Source: Pseudobdellovibrionaceae bacterium
GTDB taxonomy: Bacteria; Bdellovibrionota; Bdellovibrionia; Bdellovibrionales; JAMPXM01
Reading direction: 5' to 3'
Length of the DNA stretch: 5,567 nt
Assembly (NCBI GenBank): GCA_913776405.1
Contig: CAJYOV010000563.1
Coordinates: 1-5,567 of the forward strand
Part shown: in pieces, positions 1-4,950 of the stretch
Numbering within the stretch: position 1 is the stretch's first letter
Layout of the letters: every line of letters begins with the position of its first letter
The notes under the pieces: model-generated
What the model saw: only the letters and a program-made list of their open reading frames with translations
Told to the model about the DNA's origin: nothing
Database searches by the model: none
Position numbers and translations under genes: made by a program

Positions 1-65
1 TCATTACAGAGATCGCGGCGTTCGTAAAAGCGAACAAGGTCCGCACGATCCACATCCTCAAATAA
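1..65 (+). CDS. C-terminal end of an unidentified protein (partial)
   Basis: Frame 3 is open from the left edge to a TAA at 63-65 and encodes 20 residues, ITEIAAFVKANKVRTIHILK. The fragment looks like one amphipathic helix followed by a short beta-strand. The other two plus frames do not end sensibly before the hairpin that follows, and this frame's stop lies four bases before that hairpin, as expected for a true gene end. The piece is too short to assign a family or function. It converges with the minus-strand gene ending at 125. Confidence 0.6.
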   Translation, partial: ITEIAAFVKANKVRTIHILK

Positions 66-100
66 GAAAGGCGACTCCTCAGAGCCGCCTCTATTTTTAC
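66..100. terminator. Bidirectional intrinsic terminator between convergent genes
   Basis: An 8-base stem (70-77 with 82-89) closes a 4-base loop (78-81). Read on the minus strand it is GGCGGCTC-TGAG-GAGTCGCC with one G-U pair and is followed by TTTCTTATTT, a good intrinsic terminator for the gene ending at 125. Read on the plus strand the same position becomes an A-C mismatch, but the hairpin is followed by TCTATTTTTA, so it can also end the gene stopping at 65. Both convergent genes stop close to it. Confidence 0.8.
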
Positions 101-124
101 CGAAAGTGCGCCGCACCTTCCGGA

Positions 125-673
125 TTATTCGACGCAGTCTTTGGCGATGAAGCCTTCTTCGCCGGCTTTGTTCCAGCCTTTGACCCAACCTTGGCCAGCG
201 TCTTCGACCCAGATCTTGCGAGCGGGTTTTACGGTGAGCATGGTTTCAGATGTTGAAGCGGGTGAGCGCATCATCGGGCAAGAGTCTTTCGTCACGACGA
301 ACTGACCTGCGGCTGCGACGGATTTTTTCGCCGTCTTTTTTGCGCGTGGTGCAGGAGGTGGCTCTTCTTGGCGAGCGACTTTTTCTTTCTTTGCTTTTTT
401 CTTTGGTGTCTCAGCTACGGCTGGAGTTTCCATACCGGGCATCGACTCTGGCTCTTCTGCCAACATTGGCATCGGCTCAGCGGGTGCAGCTTCTGGTGCC
501 GGAGCTGCTTGCGGTTGTTCCGCAACTGCTGGTTGCTCAGGTGCGATCGGCATTTGATCGAAGTCGCCGTTGCCTTCATCCAAGAAGACGTCGTCGTCTG
601 CGCCGAAAGCAGAAGCCGAAACTGCGAGAGCGCAAACCATTGCAAGTGATGCGAATTTTTTGAGTGCGAACAT
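125..673 (-). CDS. Secreted protein with Pro/Ala/Lys-rich linker and C-terminal SH3-like domain
   Basis: From the chosen ATG the protein has 182 residues. Residues 1-22 or 1-25 form a Sec signal peptide: MFALKK, a hydrophobic core, then SASA or FGA before an acidic run DDD. Residues about 48-90 are rich in Pro, Ala, Glu and Met. Residues about 90-118 carry Lys clusters (KKKAKKEK, AKKTAKK). Residues about 123-182 resemble a bacterial SH3 fold, with GQFVVTKDSC, a basic middle strand, GWVKGWN and a closing GFIAKDC. Cys132 and Cys180 could form a disulfide, which fits an exported domain. Bacterial SH3 domains often bind peptidoglycan or envelope proteins, and mtgA lies just upstream on the same strand. 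A specific function is not visible. I chose ATG 673 because the signal peptide starts there and AGGGG lies 9 bases upstream. The frame is open back to a TTG at 733, which also has a strong ribosome binding site, so a 20-residue longer form cannot be excluded. Confidence 0.8.
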   Translation of the reverse strand: MFALKKFASLAMVCALAVSASAFGADDDVFLDEGNGDFDQMPIAPEQPAVAEQPQAAPAPEAAPAEPMPMLAEEPESMPGMETPAVAETPKKKAKKEKVARQEEPPPAPRAKKTAKKSVAAAGQFVVTKDSCPMMRSPASTSETMLTVKPARKIWVEDAGQGWVKGWNKAGEEGFIAKDCVE

Positions 674-735
674 AAAGATAGTCCCCTTATCTACACTCCA
701 CTCTTCGGGCGTGTCGTGTTGGGACATGAGCAAAT

Positions 736-751
736 CTGGCCTCCTGGCCAG
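736..751 (-). promoter_or_regulatory. Hairpin holding a perfect AGGAGG in the mtgA-SH3 gap
   Basis: A perfect 6-base inverted repeat (CTGGCC/GGCCAG) with a 4-base loop lies 17 bases past the mtgA stop. On the minus strand its loop and 3' arm contain AGGAGG (745-740), 6 bases before a TTG (733) and 12 bases before an ATG (727). Both codons are in frame with the SH3-like protein. The tail after the stem is only ATTTGCTC, so it would be a weak terminator. It may instead be an attenuator, a translational control element or an RNA-stability hairpin. No convincing separate promoter for the SH3 gene was seen in the gap, so co-transcription with mtgA is possible. Confidence 0.35.
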
Positions 752-767
752 CAGTCTTAGGAAAGAA

Positions 768-1454
768 TCACTCTTTCTCTGATAAACGCGCAGCGATCGG
801 GATGCGTCGCTGGATCATGGTCTGGCGGAATCGCGTGTAGGGAGACGGCTTTGCGACAAGAAAGCGCCGCGGGTTCGGCAGCACAGCCGCCAGCAAAGCC
901 GCTTCACTCGCCGAGAGTTTCGATGCGGGCTTTTTGAAAAAGACTTCTGAAGCCGCACCCACACCGTAGATGCCGTCGCCGAATTCGACGACGTTCAAGT
1001 AGGCTTCCATGATCCGAGGCTTCCCCCAGATCCACTCGATTAAAACTGTGAAGTACGCCTCAAACCCTTTGCGAACCCAACTTCTCGAAGGCCAGAGAAA
1101 TACGTTCTTGGCTGTTTGCTGGCTGATCGTACTTCCGCCGCGCATTTTCTTACCGCGCTCGTTGCTTTTTAGCGCTCGCTCGATCGCGACCCAATCGAAT
1201 CCGTTATGTTCGTAAAATCGGAAGTCCTCAGAGGCCACGACTGCATACTGAAGTTTGGGCGAGATCTCCGACAGCGGGACCCACTCCTTCTCAAGTCGGA
1301 TTGGCTTACCGGCTGCGAGATTCTCGACCACGCGCCATGTCATCAGCGGCGTCACTGGGATTGGGAGCCACCGGTAGATCGCAACTAAAGCGACGGATAG
1401 GAGAATAAACGCCGCAAATAAGCGGAAGGTTAGTTTTGCAACTCGAGCCAACAT
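768..1454 (-). CDS. mtgA: Monofunctional peptidoglycan glycosyltransferase (transglycosylase)
   Basis: This 228-residue GT51 enzyme polymerises lipid II into glycan strands in the periplasm, without a transpeptidase domain. A membrane anchor spans about residues 9-28. The family motifs appear in order: ASEDFRFYEHNGFDW at 74-88 with the catalytic glutamate E76; RGGSTISQQTAKNVFL at 105-120; RKGFEAYF near 128; EAYLNVVEFGDGIYGVGAA at 150-168 with the second conserved glutamate E150; and the C-terminal ALLAAVLPNPRRF. Length matches the E. coli MtgA class (about 240 residues), and nothing catalytic is missing. The ATG at 1454 gives a normal short N-terminus before the anchor, and no alternative start was seen in the codons just upstream. 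Its ribosome binding site is poor (GGCGGATC directly before ATG). It is divergent from the 569-residue gene at 1615 and is followed on its own strand by the SH3-like gene, possibly as one transcript. Confidence 0.95.
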   Translation of the reverse strand: MLARVAKLTFRLFAAFILLSVALVAIYRWLPIPVTPLMTWRVVENLAAGKPIRLEKEWVPLSEISPKLQYAVVASEDFRFYEHNGFDWVAIERALKSNERGKKMRGGSTISQQTAKNVFLWPSRSWVRKGFEAYFTVLIEWIWGKPRIMEAYLNVVEFGDGIYGVGAASEVFFKKPASKLSASEAALLAAVLPNPRRFLVAKPSPYTRFRQTMIQRRIPIAARLSEKE

Positions 1455-1463
1455 GATCCGCCG

Positions 1464-1492
1464 TATATATCTGAAAAGACTCGTAGACCCAA
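1464..1492 (-). promoter_or_regulatory. Candidate sigma70-type promoter for mtgA
   Basis: On the minus strand a TTGGGT (1492-1487) is separated by exactly 17 bases from TATATA (1469-1464). The -10 box is good and the -35 box has only its TTG. Transcription from this site would begin only a few bases before the mtgA ATG at 1454, giving a nearly leaderless message. Either the message really is leaderless, which would fit the poor ribosome binding site, or the true promoter lies further upstream. Confidence 0.3.
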
Positions 1493-1512
1493 CTACTGCC
1501 TCGAAACAAATC

Positions 1513-1534
1513 GACCCCCAAGCGGGTCTTTCAA
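1513..1534. other. Small hairpin in the divergent intergenic region
   Basis: GACCC (1513-1517) pairs with GGGTC (1524-1528) around a 6-base loop, and TTTC follows on the plus strand. It lies in the 160-base gap between mtgA and the gene at 1615. A weak candidate -10, TATCCT at 1552-1557, lies downstream of it for the plus-strand gene, with only a poor -35 match (TTTCAA at 1529-1534). It could be an operator, but a 5-base stem is easily found by chance. Confidence 0.2.
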
Positions 1535-1614
1535 TATGTTACAAAGAGAGATATCCTAACAGAAACCTGACAGAAGAAATGGTTTCACCGGGAAGGACGG
1601 GCGTTTAGCAGCTA

Positions 1615-3324
1615 ATGGCAGATCTACAGGGAATCCGGTTCTTAAAAAATGCGCTGTTGTCGCCTCTTGGGTCGAAAGTGCATTCCCTTACCTCGGCGAA
1701 CCCCTTCCCGTCGATCACAGCCACGAGCATCGTGACCCGCCACGATCACCACAATATCGAAGTCAAAACCGTTTCCGATTTGGGCTCTGCCCCATCGATC
1801 GTTGAGACCGACATCTACCTCTTCGCGCCGAAAACGTTCGAGCTCGGCAACATCGGCAAAGAAGAACTCATCGAAGACTTTAGATCCCGCATGCGATTAG
1901 CCTCGCCCGTCATTGGCGAGCAAGGCGCTGCAGCTTTCGAACAAGCTCTCTCCGATCTAAAAGACTGCATCCAGTTGTTCGAGGTTCATCAAGCTTCGAG
2001 AAATCCATCAGCCGAAATCGCGGACCCGCTTTGCGAAAAAATCCTCGATGCGATTCGTGAGTTATCGAGCGTTGTTCTTGGAACTTTGAAACACGGCGCA
2101 AGCGAACACGCGCGCCAATTTTTCTTATCGCATTCACTCTTAACAACTGAAGACGTCTGTGTCGGCGGCTTACGTCTCCTTGCCGCAAACGTGCGCTCGG
2201 TTCATGACATCATCTTGCGAGTGCGTCTCGTCTGCCAATCGAAGTTCGATGCGCCGACGGTGATGTTCACGACCTTCGATGAATTCTTGAGTGCAAGCTA
2301 CGTTCAATATCTGGGCACGATTCGCGCCGAAGTCGACCGACTTCAGAAGCCGGAAAACGTGAAAGCGCAGCCGTACGAAGCTGAGCGCGAACTTTTAGAA
2401 TCGATTCTCAACGATTTCCAAGCGGAAGAAGCGGCTCACCGTTCAGCACAAATGCTTGCGCCCAAAGGTGATGAAGAAACGGATCTCGATCGTGAGCGTC
2501 GCCTGCTTCGCTTAAGCCAGCTGAAAAAGTTCTTCCAGAGTAAGTCGTTCGTCGACATCACGCGCGAGCACGGCACGAAAAAAGTGACCGAGTCGATGGC
2601 CGCAATCGGAACCGCGATTGCGGCGATTCTTGCCGCCGTCGCAGCTTTCATCTTCGATCATTACAGCCGCTCATCGGCAGCGTTAAACGGTCTCTTTGTT
2701 TTCGGTGCAGGTAGCGCCGGTGTGATTTTCTACGTTCTTCGTGACCGGATGAAAGACCGCGCAAAAACGCACTTGCAAGCCACCGCTCAAAAGTTCTTAC
2801 CGGATTTCGAGCAGCAGCTTCTCGCGCAATCGAAGAAGATCGGCAAAGTGAAAGAGTGGTTCCGCTTACGCGAATCGAAAGCGCTACCGAAAGAGATTCT
2901 GCAAATGCGCCAGTCCGCTGCCGCCCACGAAATGGAAAAGCGCTTACCGGAAGACGTGCTTCATTGCCGACGGATTCAAGAGGTCAATGCGTCTTTACTC
3001 ATCGCTAAAGGCGATGCAACAAGCTCGCGCTCGCTGCACGAGAACACGCGGATCAACGTCGAACGATACTTGAAACACATGGACGACCCGTTCAAAGAAC
3101 TGACCGAACTGGATTCGACGGGTCGTTTCCGTCAATCACGTTCGCATCGGGTTTATCACTTCTATTTGTGCGTAAAGACGGTCTCAAAACCCGTTGAGAG
3201 CCGCTGGGCCAGCCGCTTACTTTCAGTCGGCGCGGCACCAACAGCGAAAAAAGAGCAGTCGCTGCTTTACCGTATTGTCTTGGATAAAAACGGCGTCGTT
3301 CGCCTCGAAGACCTTACTCGCTGA
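1615..3324 (+). CDS. Large membrane protein of unknown function with a central two-helix hairpin
   Basis: The product has 569 residues and I do not recognise it. Residues about 30-75 alternate in a beta-rich pattern ending in ETDIYLFAPKTFELG; then GKEELIEDFRSRMRLASP leads into a mainly helical region (about 82-320) with charged, coiled-coil-like stretches near 235-275 and 285-310. Two hydrophobic segments follow, about 326-347 (AAIGTAIAAILAAVAAFIF) and 357-375 (ALNGLFVFGAGSAGVIFYVL), joined by a short polar turn. Basic residues flank both outer ends (K322, K323; RDRMKDRAK at 376-384), so both soluble parts should be cytoplasmic. Residues about 385-450 are helical, and the last 65 residues look beta-rich (HRVYHFYLCVKTV, LLYRIVLDKNGVVRLEDL). 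No signal peptide, nucleotide-binding or catalytic motif is obvious. ATG 1615 is the first start after an in-frame TAG at 1606; the nearest purine-rich sites (GGAAGGA, GGACGGG) lie 13-19 bases away, which is long. It is transcribed alone, divergent from mtgA and convergent with the phosphatase gene. Confidence 0.9.
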   Translation: MADLQGIRFLKNALLSPLGSKVHSLTSANPFPSITATSIVTRHDHHNIEVKTVSDLGSAPSIVETDIYLFAPKTFELGNIGKEELIEDFRSRMRLASPVIGEQGAAAFEQALSDLKDCIQLFEVHQASRNPSAEIADPLCEKILDAIRELSSVVLGTLKHGASEHARQFFLSHSLLTTEDVCVGGLRLLAANVRSVHDIILRVRLVCQSKFDAPTVMFTTFDEFLSASYVQYLGTIRAEVDRLQKPENVKAQPYEAERELLESILNDFQAEEAAHRSAQMLAPKGDEETDLDRERRLLRLSQLKKFFQSKSFVDITREHGTKKVTESMAAIGTAIAAILAAVAAFIFDHYSRSSAALNGLFVFGAGSAGVIFYVLRDRMKDRAKTHLQATAQKFLPDFEQQLLAQSKKIGKVKEWFRLRESKALPKEILQMRQSAAAHEMEKRLPEDVLHCRRIQEVNASLLIAKGDATSSRSLHENTRINVERYLKHMDDPFKELTELDSTGRFRQSRSHRVYHFYLCVKTVSKPVESRWASRLLSVGAAPTAKKEQSLLYRIVLDKNGVVRLEDLTR

Positions 3325-3326
3325 TC

Positions 3327-3348
3327 ACGGCGCGCACGCCGTTCTTCA
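3327..3348 (+). terminator. Intrinsic terminator after the 569-residue gene
   Basis: A perfect 6-base GC-rich stem, ACGGCG (3327-3332) with CGCCGT (3337-3342), closes a CGCA loop and is followed by TCTTC on the plus strand. It begins two bases after the TGA at 3322-3324. On the minus strand no T-run follows (GATCAGC), so it serves the plus-strand gene. The short T-tract makes it only moderately strong. Confidence 0.5.
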
Positions 3349-3352
3349 CACG

Positions 3353-4009
3353 TCACTCGCGACACGTCATCGACACCGGCTCCACTTTATCGATCCACAA
3401 ACCTTTCGACGGCTCGTAACAAAACTCGTAAAGCATGCAGTTGTGAACTACGACAGCGTCTTTTAGATCGGGTCTGAGGCCGTGAATAAGGCGTCTCATT
3501 GAGCCCCCGTGCGAGCAGAAACCGATCCGCTGGTGCGGCGTCTTTGAAAGAAAATCGATCAGCGAATCGCGAACGCGGACCATATGCTCGTGCTTAGACT
3601 CTCCGTTTGGAAATCGGTAGTCCCATAAAATTGGGTCCGACGACGTCCAATTTTCGAGCGCGTCTTTCCCGATGTTTTGTTCAATTTCTTCGCGAGTGAG
3701 GCCCTCGGCCTGACCGAGGTTTGTTTCACGCTGGCGTGGATCGATGACATGCGGAACTTTTAAATTACCGCGTGCGATGTCAGCGGTTTCTTTTGCTCGC
3801 TTCAAATCGCTAGAGAGAAAAACATCGACCGGAGCTTGAGCGAAGTATTTCTGAAGCTCGAGTGCTTGGTCTCGCCCTGTTTGATTCAGTGGAATATCAG
3901 CATGACCTTGCATGCGACCGGCTTTATTCCAATCCGTTTCACCGTGACGGAAGATGTAGATTTTTTTTGAAGCGTCGTTCGCGCGACTAGAGACCGATTC
4001 AGAACTCAT
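3353..4009 (-). CDS. Histidine phosphatase family protein (phosphoglycerate mutase-like)
   Basis: This 218-residue cytoplasmic protein belongs to the histidine phosphatase superfamily, whose members transfer phosphate through a phosphohistidine. The signature FRHGETDWN lies at 20-28 with nucleophile H22 and phosphate-binding R21. Other family elements are LNQTGRDQA near 41-49, SSDLKRAKETA with R71 at 66-76, RETNLGQAEGL with likely proton donor E95 at 94-104, and the second histidine H167 in CSHGGSMR. All catalytic positions are present, so it should be active. Family members include cofactor-dependent phosphoglycerate mutases, cobalamin-pathway phosphatases and broad sugar-phosphate phosphatases; the sequence alone does not decide the substrate, but a phosphatase is more likely than a true glycolytic mutase. 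A Ser/Asn-rich tail of about 15 residues precedes the domain. The ATG overlaps the stop of the upstream lipoprotein gene in an ATGA, so translation is probably coupled. It is the last visible gene of the operon. Confidence 0.92.
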   Translation of the reverse strand: MSSESVSSRANDASKKIYIFRHGETDWNKAGRMQGHADIPLNQTGRDQALELQKYFAQAPVDVFLSSDLKRAKETADIARGNLKVPHVIDPRQRETNLGQAEGLTREEIEQNIGKDALENWTSSDPILWDYRFPNGESKHEHMVRVRDSLIDFLSKTPHQRIGFCSHGGSMRRLIHGLRPDLKDAVVVHNCMLYEFCYEPSKGLWIDKVEPVSMTCRE

Positions 4010-4452
4010 CTCAATTTCATTTCACCGATGCGATCGAAGGGAAGCGTGATCAGACCAAAACGAGCTTCACCTTTGACGTGATAGGCGCTCGATTTCTTCG
4101 TCACTAAGTCCATGGCCGAAGCGTAGAGATCCTGAAATTTGACTGGGACCGGGATTTCAACGACAGCTTTCGATTTGGCACCGACCGAGGCTGTGTCTTT
4201 CAACTCACCTTTACTTAAGGGCTTACCGCCGACTTCGAGTTCATACGTAAGACCATCGAGCCGCAGTGCAAATGGGTTTGGATTTTCAACCTCGACGCCG
4301 ATCAGAAGTGTTCCGCCAGACACTGTCATGTCGTGAAGCTTCACACCTTGGAGTGCGACTTTTGGCTCTTGAATGATTTTTTCAGCGATCGTTGAGCATG
4401 AGGCGAGAGCGAACGCGCAAAGTGCGAGAGCTGCATGGCGAATCGCGTTCAT
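4006..4452 (-). CDS. LEA type 2 (WHy domain) outer-membrane lipoprotein
   Basis: This 148-residue protein begins with a lipoprotein signal: basic N-terminus, hydrophobic core and lipobox LASC with the acylated cysteine at 19. Serine at +2 predicts transfer to the outer membrane by the Lol system. Residues about 31-148 fit the LEA_2/WHy fold, an immunoglobulin-like beta-sandwich: LHDMTVSGGTLLIGVEVEN, the hallmark NPNPF at 57-61, LDGLTYELEVGGKPLSKG, then VVEIPVPVKFQDLY. Bacterial LEA2 lipoproteins are poorly characterised; binding of hydrophobic molecules or desiccation protection has been proposed for the fold, but no reaction is expected. It starts in an ATGA overlap with the crtZ stop (AAAGAG lies just upstream) and ends in an ATGA overlap with the phosphatase start. 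This tight packing suggests coordinated synthesis, although the proteins should sit in three different compartments. Confidence 0.92.
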   Translation of the reverse strand: MNAIRHAALALCAFALASCSTIAEKIIQEPKVALQGVKLHDMTVSGGTLLIGVEVENPNPFALRLDGLTYELEVGGKPLSKGELKDTASVGAKSKAVVEIPVPVKFQDLYASAMDLVTKKSSAYHVKGEARFGLITLPFDRIGEMKLR

Positions 4453-4919
4453 AGAGCTCTTTCTGTCTGACGAAGCGATTTCTTTGGCTCGTAAGTTTGA
4501 TAGACCACAAAGCCGAAAGGCTCTTGCCCTTCTTTGCGGATGTTCGAGTGGTGATGTCTATGCGCCGCCCGCATTTTCGCGAGCCAACCACCTGGAAGAT
4601 CAAGTTTCCAGAAGCGACGGTGCGTGTACATGTCGTGAATGAAAAAGTAGACTGCACCGTAAAGAGTCATGCCGGCACCGATTGGCCGCGTGATGTGAAG
4701 AAGATCGGGAGCTGCGTAACCGCCTATCAGAACGATTGCGATGATGGCGAAGAACGGGCCAAAGACGTCGTTTAACTCAATGCCAGGCTTTCTTGGCTCA
4801 TGATGCGAACGATGCAGAAACCACAGCGGTCCATGGAAGAGGTACTTATGAGCAAAGTACGCTACAGCTTCCATCCCGAGAAAAGTTCCAAAAAAAAGAC
4901 TGAACGTCATCCACGACAT
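4449..4919 (-). CDS. crtZ: Beta-carotene hydroxylase, CrtZ type (fatty acid hydroxylase superfamily)
   Basis: This 156-residue integral membrane di-iron oxygenase is expected to hydroxylate the C3 position of carotenoid beta-rings, turning beta-carotene into zeaxanthin or acting on a related ketocarotenoid. Four histidine clusters bind iron: H24-x4-H29 (HKYLFH), H36/H39/H40 (HRSHH), H95-x4-H100 (HDMYTH) and H120/H123/H124 (HRHHH). Flanking family residues include GPLWFLHRSHHEPRKPGIELNDVF (about 30-53) and the hydrophobic runs 5-20, 54-72 and 79-95. Length is in the usual range for bacterial CrtZ (about 150-180). ATG 4919 is the first start after an in-frame stop 15 bases upstream; no good ribosome binding site precedes it, so it may depend on translation of the glycosyltransferase gene ending 31 bases upstream. 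Its stop overlaps the next start as ATGA. Near codons 8-10 it contains a run of eight T. The adjacent glycosyltransferase supports a carotenoid rather than a sterol or fatty acid substrate. Confidence 0.9.
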   Translation of the reverse strand: MSWMTFSLFFGTFLGMEAVAYFAHKYLFHGPLWFLHRSHHEPRKPGIELNDVFGPFFAIIAIVLIGGYAAPDLLHITRPIGAGMTLYGAVYFFIHDMYTHRRFWKLDLPGGWLAKMRAAHRHHHSNIRKEGQEPFGFVVYQTYEPKKSLRQTERAL

Positions 4920-4950
4920 GCAGCCATCATAGCTTCAGTGGTTTCGTGGA

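Noticed and set aside
250..663. Long open frames on the plus strand opposite the SH3-like gene, and a second minus frame at 415-645
   Set aside because: Their products are Arg/Leu/Ser-rich with no domain or ribosome binding site. They are shadows of the Pro/Ala/Lys-rich coding region, whose signal peptide and SH3-like domain identify the true frame.
1306..1521. 71-codon minus-strand frame overlapping the start of mtgA
   Set aside because: It overlaps the membrane anchor codons of mtgA in another frame, has no recognisable features and would run through the candidate promoter.
3348..3369. Direct repeat ACACGTCA at 3348-3355 and 3362-3369
   Set aside because: Only eight bases, two copies, and the second lies within the phosphatase coding region. 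It is likely chance.
3353..4009. Assignment of the histidine phosphatase as a glycolytic phosphoglycerate mutase or the cobalamin phosphatase CobC
   Set aside because: The catalytic residues are common to the whole superfamily, and no glycolytic or cobalamin gene is nearby, so a specific symbol would be unsupported.
4373..4775. Plus-strand open frames opposite crtZ and the lipoprotein gene
   Set aside because: They are antisense to genes with complete, well-placed family motifs and have no credible start region.
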